64,000 nt of DNA from Candidatus Aminicenantota bacterium (GCA_026393835.1 JAPKZK010000038.1:124001-188000); one strand, 5' to 3'. Positions 1 to 9,600 are shown, counted from the stretch's first letter. Made by a program: numbers and translations. Notes: generated by a model from the sequence alone, not told the origin.

Positions 1-1209
1 ATTTATAAAGGTAATTTTTATTCAAAAGACCTTGGCCTAAATGGATTCGCACTCCATGCATATCAAAAAGCCACAGAACTAAGACCCGACGATGTCATCC
101 CACTCTATAGCCAGGCGTTGATTCTTGAAATTCTGCATAGAAGGGAAGAAGCGGATGCGCTCTTTTTAAAAGTTGCAATGATCATTGCAGACCGGCCCGG
201 TCGTATCAATTCATTCGAAACGCTTAATGTTCTTTTGAATTTTTTGCGTGATGCCCAAGACAACTACACTGTCAGGATTGCTGCCCATATTCTTGGGAGA
301 TTTGCAAATGCTAAAATTGCAGATGAAATCATCACAATTTTAAAGCATTCCAGGGAAGATTGGCGACGGCAGTTTTGTATAACTACCCTTGGATTTCTTA
401 ACGCCCCTAGAGTTGCTGCTCTGCTTTTAAGCTACTTAAGCGATGAAGCCGATAATGTCCGGGGAAGTGCAGCAACGGCCCTGGGAAGAATCGGCTCTGA
501 AAAAGCGGTGGGACCTTTAATTCATACGTTAAGTGATAAAGCCAACGATGTCCGGGGAAGTGCGGCAACCGCCCTGGGAAGAGTCTGCTCTGAAAAAGCG
601 GTAGAACCTTTAATAAAGGCGTTAAGTGATAAAGCCAACGAAGTTCGAGGAAGTGCGGCAACCGCCCTGGGAAGAATCGGCTCCAAAAAAGCGGTGGAAC
701 CTTTAATCGATGCGTTAAGTGATAAAGCCAACAATGTCCGGGGAAGTGCGGCAACAGCCCTGGGAAGAATCGGTTCTGAAAAAGCAGTGGATCCTTTGAT
801 CAAGGTGTTAAACGATAAGGCCAACGATGTACGCAGCAGTGCAAGGATCGCATTGGTACACATTGCGGCGGAAGGAGCGATCTCTCAACTGGATAAAGTG
901 ATCAATAAAATATTTGAACATTTAAATGATGTGGAACAGGAATATCTTCCTTCTGTAACAAGGAATATATTCAGGGCCGCCTTTCGCTCTGCGGAATTGA
1001 AAATCATCGGCGCGGCATTGGAGAGTGCAAAGAAATACCTGGACCTGGATGAACTCCTTTATCTTCCCTATGAAATCGCTTTTGAGTATATAAAGTCGAA
1101 TGCCAACCCCGCGATTCTCGATCGCCAACACCCTGAGATGCGCGACGCAGTTCAACTGCTAATAGACCTTTATCAAAACGGAAAGACAAAACTTCAACCA
1201 TCCACATGA
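1..1209 (+). CDS. HEAT-repeat protein, 5' end cut by window edge
   Basis: The reading frame is open from base 1, so the TTG at 118 is not the real start and the gene begins upstream. The first visible residues (AYQKATELRPDDVIPLYSQA) look like a TPR helix pair. From about 290 to 850 there are HEAT/PBS-lyase-type repeats of 31 residues, four of them nearly identical (core GSAATALGRIGSEKAVxPL). After the repeats come about 120 residues of helical sequence without a motif I know. HEAT and TPR repeats are protein-protein scaffolds; no catalytic residues are seen, so the partner is unknown. The gene ends 16 nt inside the convergent broken PIN gene, so the two 3' ends overlap. Confidence 0.8.
   Translation: MYKGNFYSKDLGLNGFALHAYQKATELRPDDVIPLYSQALILEILHRREEADALFLKVAMIIADRPGRINSFETLNVLLNFLRDAQDNYTVRIAAHILGRFANAKIADEIITILKHSREDWRRQFCITTLGFLNAPRVAALLLSYLSDEADNVRGSAATALGRIGSEKAVGPLIHTLSDKANDVRGSAATALGRVCSEKAVEPLIKALSDKANEVRGSAATALGRIGSKKAVEPLIDALSDKANNVRGSAATALGRIGSEKAVDPLIKVLNDKANDVRSSARIALVHIAAEGAISQLDKVINKIFEHLNDVEQEYLPSVTRNIFRAAFRSAELKIIGAALESAKKYLDLDELLYLPYEIAFEYIKSNANPAILDRQHPEMRDAVQLLIDLYQNGKTKLQPST
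433..850 (+). repeat. 93-bp tandem repeats inside the HEAT gene
   Basis: Four to five direct copies with a 93-nt period (31 codons); equivalent points lie at 453, 546, 639, 732 and, diverged, 825. Inner copies differ at only a few bases, including synonymous sites, so the array was recently expanded or homogenised. Confidence 0.9.
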
Positions 1210-1594
1210 CTCCAAACACGAGCACCTGAAACCTTTTTAAAATGGGCATCATAAGTAATTATTACAGCACCGATTTCAACCCCATGCGCCGCTATCCATA
1301 CATCGTTTATTGGTAAAGGCGTACCTGCTCTTTTTAATGCATCTTTTATCCCACCAAAAATCTCCGATGTCTCTACAGTTGCCTCAAGAACAGATACCGT
1401 CGACTTTTCAAGAAAAGATCTAAGAATTTGTATATTCTGTTTCTCCTTATTTCCTCCCTTGAAACCGGCAAAAACTCACCCAATACAAAAACGGACATGT
1501 ATACGATCTCTGCCGCTGCAATGACATCCAGAACTTTTTTGTCCCCTGATAGGTACCGGGTGTAAGCATTCGTATCCAATAAAATTTCGTTCAT
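1194..1594 (-). pseudogene. PIN-domain toxin (VapC-like), frameshifted
   Basis: The gene starts MNEILLDTNAYTRYLSGD, a typical PIN beginning with its first acidic residue. After VLGEF the frame is lost at a run of five T (reverse strand, near 1474). Adding one T restores the sequence through AGFKGGNKEKQN, PINDVWIAAH and ITYDAHF to a stop at 1194-1196, giving about 133 residues. PIN toxins are metal-dependent RNases; the D and N/D residues of the later motifs lie in the shifted half. The start overlaps the antitoxin stop by 4 nt. A one-base slip in a homopolymer could be a real lesion, phase variation or a sequencing error. As written only a 73-residue stub would be made. Confidence 0.8.
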
Positions 1595-1848
1595 CTCCAG
1601 TCACCGGGATCAACTTGCTTAAATTCACTCCCCGTTTTGTTAAATTCCCTTAGATCATCATCAGACCAAACTCCGAAAAACTCCATGAAATCCTCCTGAC
1701 GCCCCCTTTTTATCCCTTGAGTTATGCCCAATGATTTTTCAAGTAATTTTTTTATTGTTTTATTCAAGCTGAGTCTCTGACTTTTCGCTCTTTCTCTAAT
1801 CTGCTTATCCAGCATGTCGTCCAGGCCATAAATTGTAATCGATTTCAC
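1591..1848 (-). CDS. VapB/FitA-like antitoxin
   Basis: 85 residues. The start MKSITIYGLDDMLDKQIRERA followed by SLNKTIKKLLEKSLG is a ribbon-helix-helix DNA-binding fold like FitA/VapB antitoxins. The tail (EFFGVWSDDDLREFNK) would wrap the toxin. A good AAGGAGG site precedes the ATG. It overlaps the PIN gene by 4 nt, the usual coupled TA order. Such proteins neutralise the RNase and repress their own promoter. The antitoxin is intact although its toxin is broken. Confidence 0.85.
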   Translation of the reverse strand: MKSITIYGLDDMLDKQIRERAKSQRLSLNKTIKKLLEKSLGITQGIKRGRQEDFMEFFGVWSDDDLREFNKTGSEFKQVDPGDWR

Positions 1849-1917
1849 CGCGGACCTCCTTGAGAACGGTTTTTCTTATTCATTCATGTTATTATTATAT
1901 ATGTTTTTTTATTTAAT

Positions 1918-1980
1918 TCAAGTCCGTACTTGTACCAAATCCGTGATGAAATCCTTCTTATTTCGTGTAAGAATCAAGGC
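1918..1980 (-). pseudogene. C-terminal remnant of a PIN toxin
   Basis: Just after the stop of the 46-residue antitoxin, the reverse strand reads ALILTRNKKDFITDLVQVRT and a stop. This matches the last beta-strand and helix of PIN toxins (the ..TRNxxDF element). The first 100 or so residues are missing, so an internal deletion removed most of the toxin. Confidence 0.6.
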
Positions 1981-1990
1981 GATTTTTTCT

Positions 1991-2131
1991 TTACTCTTCG
2001 CTTAATCTCATCTCTCTAATGTCTTTCATTGTTAAATCCGGCGGAACCCCGGTATCTTTTAGAATGCCGCTGCATTTTCGCAGGAATGATTTTACATTTT
2101 TCACCCGCGCCGCTATATTAACTTCGGGCAT
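1991..2131 (-). CDS. Small antitoxin-like protein, orphaned
   Basis: 46 residues beginning MPEVNIAARVKNVKSFLRKC and ending DIRKEMRLSEE-like (REMRLSEE). A GGAG/AAGGA site lies 8-15 nt upstream of the ATG. The size, the xVxIxARV start and a PIN C-terminal remnant immediately downstream suggest the antitoxin of a decayed PIN module. The family assignment is inference; I know no named family with certainty. Confidence 0.5.
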   Translation of the reverse strand: MPEVNIAARVKNVKSFLRKCSGILKDTGVPPDLTMKDIREMRLSEE

Positions 2132-2211
2132 AAAAATATATCCTTACTCCACCCTCGCCAATGGCCCTTTAAAATTGCATATAATTGCATCAAATTTACT
2201 TGAGACAGCGA

Positions 2212-2297
2212 CAGCTAGAACCTATCCGAAAACTCATGGATGCTTTGAAATTTAAAATTGTAGTGTGTCGCGAACAGGCACTGCCTGTTCCCTACCG
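2212..2297 (+). repeat. Intergenic element with GAACAGGCA hairpin, copy 1
   Basis: It starts AGCTAGAACCTATCCGAAAA and ends with a 9-bp perfect stem, GAACAGGCA-C-TGCCTGTTC, then CCTACC. A related element lies at 27270-27345. It lies just beyond the 3' end of the DUF4143 ATPase gene and could act as that gene's terminator. Confidence 0.6.
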
Positions 2298-2308
2298 AAT
2301 TGCACCCT

Positions 2309-3643
2309 TTAACCACGTTTAAAGCCGGTATAATTCTTGAAATAGGTTTTGATATTCTCCTTGTCGGCAAGGTAGATAGGTATATTCATAATGGTAATTC
2401 CGTCACCCACAGAAACTTTTTCCAGTGGAGCAGCCGATACCACTACCCCAAAATTCCCTCCCGTTAATTTCAAATAATGAACTAGATTCCTATATTGCTT
2501 ACTCTTCAACGATAACGCTGCCTTACATTCGATGGGAATCATTACTCCAAATTCAGGGACATCCAATACAAAATCGACTTCAATATCCGAATTATTTCCC
2601 TTTTTCCACGTCCCTACCGCATACCGCGCCGCTTCTCCTTTCACCAGGTTCAATAAAACCGCATTTTCAAAAAGACCGCCCAGGGGAATCCGAAGCGCCG
2701 GATCAATGGTTTCAAGAATAGAAACCGACGGCACAGCTACGGAACGTTTCCGGTTAACTACCCCAATGTCATGTAAATACCGCTTCGGCAGAAAATTCGA
2801 TCTCTGGGGATCAAATGAACACTGCTCTACTTCAAGAATAATATGCCACCCTTTCAGTGCTTCAATGATTTTTTTAGCCTGGTACTTGGTGGTATCGAAA
2901 TGGGTCAGTTTGGAAGGACTCCCGATAAAATTGGCCACGGCCTGGACAACATGCCGAAAAAGCTCAGGCTGCTGCGCTTCCCTTCTGCGAAAATCTTCCT
3001 CGAGCCCGGCCATAATTTCATCGATAATATCATAATACGGCTTCCCGTTTTGATAAGCAATGACGGCTTCGGGATATCCCCCTACCAGCATATATCGATC
3101 GAATAAGTCAAGCATCATCTTATGCCTGGATGGGGCCACCTGGTCCGGCGCGGAACGGAGAAAATCCGCCAATTCCTCTCCTTTCACATATTGGATAAAT
3201 TCAGAAAAATTAAAAGTGAATACGGTTATACTACGGGTTCTGCCTACCGGGATACGGGTATCTTCGGAAAAAAAACGGTTCATGGAAGAACCGGTTAATA
3301 TCACCTGGATTTCAGGCCAATCCTCTTTAAATGATTTGACATAATTTGCCAGATTCTTACTTTCCTGGGCTTCATCGAAGAAAAGAATCGAATTCTTCGC
3401 CAATCCATATTGGTCATACATCAATGTTTTGAAATCGGAAAAATCCCCTGTTTCATCGATCTGCCGACGCAGTTTAAAGTCCTTTTCAAGATCAAAGCTA
3501 AGATAGGGTAAAGGTTGAGATTGCAGGACATGATTGACCATATACGATTTTCCCACCTGCCTGGCGCCCTCGACGATGATCACATTGTTCCGGGATTTAT
3601 CCGCCAACAAGGCATACAGTTTATTCTCAATTTGCCGTTTCAT
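2309..3643 (-). CDS. AAA ATPase of the AAA_14/DUF4143 family
   Basis: 444 residues. Walker A is GARQVGKS at residues 26-33 and Walker B is ILFFDEAQ at about 86-93; LTGSS is the sensor-like strand near 117. The C-terminal third is the DUF4143 half, with a PD-(D/E)xK-like pattern (EVDFVLDV..IECKAA). Such proteins are common in accessory regions of bacteria and archaea and their role is not settled. The gene is single, with convergent or unrelated neighbours. No Shine-Dalgarno site precedes the ATG; a TTGACA box and a -10-like hexamer end 6 nt before it, so a leaderless mRNA is likely. Confidence 0.9.
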   Translation of the reverse strand: MKRQIENKLYALLADKSRNNVIIVEGARQVGKSYMVNHVLQSQPLPYLSFDLEKDFKLRRQIDETGDFSDFKTLMYDQYGLAKNSILFFDEAQESKNLANYVKSFKEDWPEIQVILTGSSMNRFFSEDTRIPVGRTRSITVFTFNFSEFIQYVKGEELADFLRSAPDQVAPSRHKMMLDLFDRYMLVGGYPEAVIAYQNGKPYYDIIDEIMAGLEEDFRRREAQQPELFRHVVQAVANFIGSPSKLTHFDTTKYQAKKIIEALKGWHIILEVEQCSFDPQRSNFLPKRYLHDIGVVNRKRSVAVPSVSILETIDPALRIPLGGLFENAVLLNLVKGEAARYAVGTWKKGNNSDIEVDFVLDVPEFGVMIPIECKAALSLKSKQYRNLVHYLKLTGGNFGVVVSAAPLEKVSVGDGITIMNIPIYLADKENIKTYFKNYTGFKRG

Positions 3644-3678
3644 GAAATAGATTTACCATTTCCTGCCTTTTTTGTCAA
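3644..3678 (-). promoter_or_regulatory. Predicted leaderless promoter of the DUF4143 ATPase
   Basis: On the reverse strand TTGACA lies at 3678-3673, then 17 nt, then TAAATC at 3655-3650, then 6 nt to the ATG at 3643. The -10 box is weak but the geometry matches the other leaderless starts in the window. Confidence 0.5.
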
Positions 3679-3772
3679 ATCGATTTTACAAAAAAGCCAG
3701 TTTTTGGTAAATCGGGTGCCCACGAAATACAGAGAAAACACAGAAACCCGAACCTGCCCCCTAATCCCCGTT

Positions 3773-3816
3773 TATCATCCTGTTCATCCTTTCATCCCGC
3801 AAATCCCGGTTCAGAC
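3773..3816 (+). repeat. Word repeat CATCCTG.. (single arm)
   Basis: Iterates ATCCTGTTC, ATCCTTTC, ATCCCGCA, ATCCCGG and ends TTCAGAC. It is one arm of the element seen complete at 22883-22982. It stands between the ATPase and the deiminase-like gene. Confidence 0.6.
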
Positions 3817-3908
3817 ATAATCCGTCCCGCGATTTTTTTTATATTGAAATAATGCGCCATTTTTTATACAATTAAACCGTGCCTGAATGGCATTAAAGGA
3901 GAAAGATA

Positions 3909-5375
3909 ATGAAAAAATTCTTCAAGACTCGAAACGTTTTTCTAATAATGACTTTTCTAATATTTACTTTTGCCGCTCTTCCCGCTTATTCCCTGGGCAG
4001 CGACGAAAACCTGGCGTCCAATGTGGACGGCAAAATCCAGGTGATTATCCTCCATAACGGAAACGGCAGCAGCGACGGCTTCTGGTTCGACCAGACGGTG
4101 GTCTTCCGCCAACTGCTGGAAAAAATGGATAAAGACGTGGGCTTCGTGATCCTCCTGGGCGACGACAGCAGCGGCGACTCTGTCAAAGAAATTCTGAAAC
4201 CTTATGATACGCAAAAACTCCCGGACGGGTCCGCCCGCGTAAAATACCTCACCGTGGCGACCAAAACCGGCGAGTTCTATCCATGGGCGCGGGATCCCTA
4301 TGTGATCCTGACCGGGAAAGACAACCGGTTGATTTTCCTGGATAACGGTTACGGGACCCCATTCCCCATCGTCACTTTTAATGAAATCTTCGAGAACGCG
4401 GAAACCCGGGCCAGTACTCTCCACCGCGGCGGCGGAAATATACGCTCTACCGATGAGGAAATATTCATCGGCATGGATACGCTGCTGGGGATACGTCTCT
4501 TCCAGAGATACGGCGGCCACAATACTTCCGGTGAAACGATCTACTCCCTGGCCAGGGATATTAAAAAGGAAGGGGTCCCCCTATTTAAACAAAAATTCCG
4601 GGCCTATGCGGATTTCATCCACAATGTCCTGGCCCCGGGTAAAAAAATGATCATCCCCGGGCTGGAAACTTTTTTTGCCAAAATGGAAAAAGGGGAATTT
4701 AATTTCGACAAAAAAGTCGTCAGGCACACCGGCGCCCAGGCGGCGTATCATACGGATGTCTACCTGGGCATGGGCCCAATGGATGGAAACGGAAAACGCA
4801 TCCTTTTCGCCGCCGATACACGGTCCGCAGCCGAAATCGTATCCAAAATGCCCCCGCAAGAAAGACGAAAAATAGAACGAAATATCCCGGTTCTCCTGGC
4901 GGGCGAAGGTTTCGCGGCTGCCGGCGTCCCTATCACGCCCCAACAGATCGCCCAGCGCTTCCAATGGGAAAAATTTAAACTCCTGGACCTGTGCCTGGAT
5001 AAAGCGAATAAAATGGCCGACGCCATGGATGACGCCGCCCGCGAACTGGAACAAGCGGGCTACCGCGTGGTCCGGGTCCCTTATCTTCCCAATGGCCTTT
5101 TCGATGGCGATAATCGTACTGACGGGGTGCAGGGCATATCTTACAACTATTCCAATGTTTTGGTGGAAGTCTATGGGGAGGTGAAAAAAGTTTATTGCCC
5201 GGAATTCGGTTTCAAGCAATTGGATGAGGCCGCTGCCGCCGCTTATGCCTCGGTTGGTTTCAAGGTTATTTTTATAAAGGGCCTTTTAACCAATGCCCTG
5301 ACGGCGGAAGAAGCCGGGGCCGGGCTTGATTGCCTCACTTCGGAAATCCGTTTCCCGGTCCGATGGAAAAAATAA
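3909..5375 (+). CDS. Exported GME-superfamily (agmatine/peptidylarginine deiminase-like) enzyme
   Basis: 488 residues, RBS AAAGGAG 8 nt before the ATG. Residues 1-28 are a signal peptide (KKFFKTR, hydrophobic core, AYS). Landmarks of the guanidino-group-modifying fold are visible in order: WARDP at 126-130, HRGGGN at 172-177, HTDVYLG at 281-287 (catalytic His and Asp) and GLDCLTSEI at 472-480, with C475 in the position of the catalytic cysteine, preceded by NVLVE...CPEFG. In agmatine deiminase and bacterial peptidylarginine deiminase this Cys/His/Asp set hydrolyses a guanidinium to citrulline or a carbamoyl product. An insert of about 100 residues lies between GGGN and HTD. Substrate unknown; export argues for an extracellular or periplasmic peptide or arginine derivative. 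The assignment rests on motif order, not a search. Confidence 0.7.
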   Translation: MKKFFKTRNVFLIMTFLIFTFAALPAYSLGSDENLASNVDGKIQVIILHNGNGSSDGFWFDQTVVFRQLLEKMDKDVGFVILLGDDSSGDSVKEILKPYDTQKLPDGSARVKYLTVATKTGEFYPWARDPYVILTGKDNRLIFLDNGYGTPFPIVTFNEIFENAETRASTLHRGGGNIRSTDEEIFIGMDTLLGIRLFQRYGGHNTSGETIYSLARDIKKEGVPLFKQKFRAYADFIHNVLAPGKKMIIPGLETFFAKMEKGEFNFDKKVVRHTGAQAAYHTDVYLGMGPMDGNGKRILFAADTRSAAEIVSKMPPQERRKIERNIPVLLAGEGFAAAGVPITPQQIAQRFQWEKFKLLDLCLDKANKMADAMDDAARELEQAGYRVVRVPYLPNGLFDGDNRTDGVQGISYNYSNVLVEVYGEVKKVYCPEFGFKQLDEAAAAAYASVGFKVIFIKGLLTNALTAEEAGAGLDCLTSEIRFPVRWKK

Positions 5376-5393
5376 ATTTATTTTAAAACGAAT

Positions 5394-5422
5394 TTGACTT
5401 TACCTTCATAATTTACTATAAC
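5394..5422 (+). promoter_or_regulatory. Sigma-70-type promoter of the cytochrome operon
   Basis: TTGACT at 5394-5399, a 17-nt spacer, TATAAC at 5417-5422. Transcription would start near 5429, leaving a leader of about 43 nt with GAAGGAGGT before the ATG at 5472. This is an ordinary leadered promoter, in contrast to the leaderless ones elsewhere. Confidence 0.7.
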
Positions 5423-5471
5423 TAATGCGTTTTAAAAATGAGATCAACTTAGGTATAGAAGGAGGTAAATT

Positions 5472-5960
5472 ATGAAAAAGGTAATTTTGCTTGCTGTATG
5501 TATGATAGTCGCATTTTCCCTGGTTTACGCCGGGAGTTTCCAGTATGTGGGCGTCAATAAATGTAAGATGTGTCATAAGGGTGAGAAGAAAGGCATGGTT
5601 TTCGAGAAATGGGAAAAAAGCTCGCATGCCAAAGCGTTCGAAACCTTAAAATCAAAAGGCGAAGACAAAAACCCCAAATGCCTGGAATGCCATGTGACCG
5701 GTTTTAACGCCGGTGGGTACAAAGAAGGGGAAGCCAACGCCCTGGATTTTGTCAATGTGCAGTGTGAAGCCTGCCACGGTCCCGGTTCGGAATACAAGAA
5801 TATGAGCGTCATGAAAGACAAAAAACTGGCAATAGAAAAAGGCCTGGTCATGCCCACCGAAGCGGTATGCAAAAAATGCCACAACGAAAAAAGCCCCACG
5901 TTTAAAGGGTTTAATTTCAAAGAATGCTCTGCCAAAATCGATCACACCATCAAGAAGTAA
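5472..5960 (+). CDS. Tetraheme cytochrome c, c554-like
   Basis: 162 residues with a signal peptide (MKKVILLAVCMIVAFSLVYA) and four CxxCH heme-attachment motifs: CKMCH, CLECH, CEACHGPG and CKKCH. The CEACHGPG motif and spacing resemble the cytochrome c554 family of periplasmic electron carriers. RBS AAGGAGGT. First gene of an apparent operon with a lipoprotein, the heme-attachment system CcsBA and a multiheme cytochrome-b fusion. It probably shuttles electrons in the periplasm to or from that complex. Confidence 0.9.
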   Translation: MKKVILLAVCMIVAFSLVYAGSFQYVGVNKCKMCHKGEKKGMVFEKWEKSSHAKAFETLKSKGEDKNPKCLECHVTGFNAGGYKEGEANALDFVNVQCEACHGPGSEYKNMSVMKDKKLAIEKGLVMPTEAVCKKCHNEKSPTFKGFNFKECSAKIDHTIKK

Positions 5961-5967
5961 TTGGAAA

Positions 5968-6576
5968 ATGAGATCGCGACGAGCAAACACGACTCTCTCC
6001 TTTGCGTTAACATTGACCCTGCTGTTGGTGGTTTCATGCGGCAAAGGTGAGAAAGTACGAAAATACAAGGAAAAAGAGAAAGAGACGGCGCCGGCGTCGG
6101 GGGCAATGACAACCCCCGGCGCCGGGGCGGCGCACCCGCATTTCCAGTGGAAAACACCCGAAGGATGGAGCGAAGACAAAACCTCCTCCGGTTTCCGGCT
6201 GGCCGCCTTTACCATCGAATCCAAAAACAACAAAGCCAAAGCCCTCTGTACCATCGTCCCCTTGCAAGGGGAGGCCGGTGGGCTGAAAGCCAATGTCGAA
6301 CGGTGGCTGGGACAGATCAGCGGGGAAACGGCGCCGCCCGCCGGGGCAGTGGATAAACTAATGCAGGCGCAGGAAAAATTCCTCGCCGGGGAAAAATTCC
6401 CGGCGGTGCTCATCGATTTCACCGCCGTAACCCCCAAAACCATGGATAACTCCATCCTGGTGGCGGTTATATCCATCAACGGCAATTCCATCTTCATTAA
6501 AATAACCGGCGAAAAATCACTGCTTAGCGAGAACAAAGATAAATTTAAAGCCCTCTGTCAATCTTTTACTTTGTAA
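5968..6576 (+). CDS. Lipoprotein of unknown function in the cytochrome operon
   Basis: 202 residues, 7 nt after the cytochrome gene. The N-terminus is a lipoprotein signal: RSRR, a leucine-rich core and the lipobox VVSC with C24 as the lipidated residue. Then a charged, proline/alanine-rich linker (to about residue 55) and a globular domain starting FQWKTPEGWSED. That domain (PEGW...RLAAFTI... and a closing FKALCQSFTL) is a compact beta-rich type often found in exported proteins, but I do not recognise a named family. Its place suggests an accessory role in cytochrome maturation or electron transfer. Confidence 0.75.
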   Translation: MRSRRANTTLSFALTLTLLLVVSCGKGEKVRKYKEKEKETAPASGAMTTPGAGAAHPHFQWKTPEGWSEDKTSSGFRLAAFTIESKNNKAKALCTIVPLQGEAGGLKANVERWLGQISGETAPPAGAVDKLMQAQEKFLAGEKFPAVLIDFTAVTPKTMDNSILVAVISINGNSIFIKITGEKSLLSENKDKFKALCQSFTL

Positions 6577-6603
6577 GAGTGTAAAAGGATATAGGTATAT
6601 AAA

Positions 6604-9600
6604 ATGACGGCCATTACAAAGGAATTGAAACAAGCGGATAAAAATACCGTTTTAGAACTGCTTAAGGCAGTCGCATCGTTAAAACTAACCGTGGTCTGTT
6701 TGATCCTCCTGGCCGTGCTGGTGGTATGGGGCACGGTCTACCAGGCGGACCACGGGTTGTACCAGGCGCAGCAGAAATTCTTCCATTCCTGGTTTTTCCT
6801 GCTCTTCGGGTTTATACCCTTTCCCGGTACCGTGCTCATCATGTTTATTTTGTTTTTCAACCTGGTGGCCGTGTTGTTCTTCCGCATCGGCTTCAAGCTG
6901 GCTAAAATCGGGAACCTCATTACCCACCTGGGCCTTATCGTGCTGTTGGTGGGCGGCTTTTTCACCTTTTATTATTCCCAGGAATCGACGTTGACGCTGA
7001 AAGAAGGGGAAACGGGGAATATGTCTTCCTCCAACCACCTGTGGGAACTGGCGGTGTGGGAACAGAAGGCGAAAACCGGACAAAGCGATGTGGATGTTTA
7101 CGCCGTGGATACTAAAGGTCTCCGGCCCGGGGACGCCATCCACCTGGAGGAACTGGGGCTGGCGCTGCACGTCAAAGAATACTACGGCAATTGTACGGCT
7201 TTTACGGGAAGCGAAAACGCGCCGATGACGACTGAAATTAGCAATGCATCGGGCATCCGGGAGTTGAAAGGAAAGCATCCTGGAAAAGAAATTGAGAATA
7301 ATGTCGCCGGGGGTGTTTTCGACATTAGCGCCGCCCCCGGTCAAAGGCAAATGCTCCTGCTTTATGGGGACGACTCACAGCCCACTGGATTGACCGTAAA
7401 TAACCGCGCGTTTCTTTTCTCTCTCAGGAAGAAAAAATTCCCGCTGCCTCTTTCCCTGACGCTGGTGGATTTCACAGTGAAATTTTACCCTAATTCCGAA
7501 ATCGCCAAAAGTTACGAAAGCAAGGTGACCATTAAAGCCGAGGGGGGTGTGGAGCGTGATGTTGTGATATCCATGAACAAACCGCTGCGGTATGCGGACT
7601 TGACTTTCTTTCAATCTTCCTACTATACTGCGCCGGACGGTACGGAATATTCTATTTTGGCGGTGGTGAAAAATGTCGGCAGGTTGCTTCCTTATTTCTC
7701 CAGCATTATTATTTTCCTGGGGTTGGCGATTCATTTCCTGGTAATGTTGTTTAAGAAAAATAAAGAAAATAACAGCGAACTTATCAAAAGCTTTGGGAAG
7801 TCCAGAAACCTTTTCTCGAAAAGGTTTCTGGTTCTTTTATTTGTTTGTTTAAGCCTCTCTTTCGGTTCGTTACCGGGGTGGGCGCAGGTAAACTCCCTGG
7901 ATGAACTGAGCCGCGTCGTCGTGTTGGAAAACGGCCGTAAAAAGCCATTGGATACCTATGCCCAGAACCTATTAAAACAATTTTCGGGCCAGGGCAAATT
8001 CGAGGGGCAACCCGCCATTCAGTGGTTGGCGCGGGTGCTTTTCAGTCCCGGCGACTCTTATGACGATAAAATATTCCTTATCACCAACCCCGAAGTGCTG
8101 GATTCCATGGGTGTGCCGCGGGAAGGGAAAGCCAGGGACAGGTACAGTTTCTCCCAATTAAGCGGCAGTCTGCCCAGGCTCCGGCAACTGGCCGTTAACG
8201 TCTCGAAAATCGCCGATAAAGACAGGTCCTTTATTGAAAACGAAATCATAACCCTTTACAGCAAAGTATACATTTATCGGCAGTTGCTGGAGAGTTTCCA
8301 GTTCCTTTTTCCCCACAGGGATTTCACCATCGCCGATGCGAAAATCCTGGAAACCCTGGGATTGCCTATAACCCAAAAAGAATCCAGTTTCCTTGACCTG
8401 GCCGAAAAGGTAGACAAAATACAGACCCTAATCGCCGCTTTTAAAGACAGGGACGAAAAGCAGTGGTCTGCCGGTGAAAAAGAAATATTTGCGGTTTCCC
8501 AACGAATGAATGAGTGGGCCGGGGAATACCGGCAGTTACCTTTAACCATTATCCCCGGCGCGGCGCAGGAGAAAGAGGCGGACGAAAAATGGCTGAGTCC
8601 CTGGGACCTGCTGACCTCCGCTTATATTCATAGCCATGCCCCCGGTAGGCAAATCCGTATGATGCAGGATTTCGTACTGGCTTACCATGAGAATAACCAG
8701 GGGCTGTTTGACGGCAGCCTAAAGACCTTTAACCAATCAGTCAGGGAACAGGCCGGGCCGCGGCTGAGGGAACGGGCCATAGCCCTCGAAGTATTTTACA
8801 ACCGCCTGGACCCCTTTTATAAAGCCGAATTCTTTTATGGATTTTCAGTCATATTCCTCTTACTCTCCTTTATCGTATTAAAGAAATGGTTTTACCGGTT
8901 CGGGTTCACCCTGCTGGCGGGGGGCTTTTTACTTCATTTATGCGGGGTGTTGGCCCGGATGGTTATCATGAAGCGGCCCCCGGTGACCAATTTGTATGAG
9001 ACCTTTATCTTTACCGGGTTGATAACCGCGCTCCTGGGATTGATACTGGAATTTTTCAAAAAACGAAACATCGGCATATTGACCGGCGGCCTGGCCGGCG
9101 TGGTCATGCTGCTGATCGCCGGGAAGTACGCCATGGAAGGCGATACCATGGGCATGTTGGTGGCCGTACTGGATTCCAATTTCTGGTTGGCTTTCCATGT
9201 CATCACCATTATCCTGGGGTACGCCGGCATTGTGCTTTCCGGTTTTATCGGCCACGTTTACCTGCTGCAAAAAATATCCCGGCCCGACAAAGCAGACCAG
9301 TTGAAAAACACTTTCCAGGCCGTTTACGCCATCCAGGCATTCGGAATTGTCTTCACCTTCCTGGGCACGGTATTGGGCGGAATCTGGGCCGATCAAAGCT
9401 GGGGCCGGTTCTGGGGCTGGGACCCCAAGGAAAACGGCGCTTTATTAATACTCCTGTGGTCCGCCATCCTGTTCCATGCCCGGCTGGCCGGCTGGATCAA
9501 GGAAATCGGCCTGGCCTTCGGGACCATTATCGGCGTCATTGCCGTTTCGCTGGCCTGGTTCGGCGTCAATTTACTGGGCGTGGGGCTTCACTCTTACGGC

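Noticed and set aside
2019..2255. 78-codon forward frame
   Set aside because: Antisense to the 46-residue antitoxin that has its own RBS; no features.
5652..6536. 294-codon frame antisense to the cytochrome and lipoprotein genes
   Set aside because: Opposes two well-supported genes with signal peptides and heme motifs; no motif of its own.
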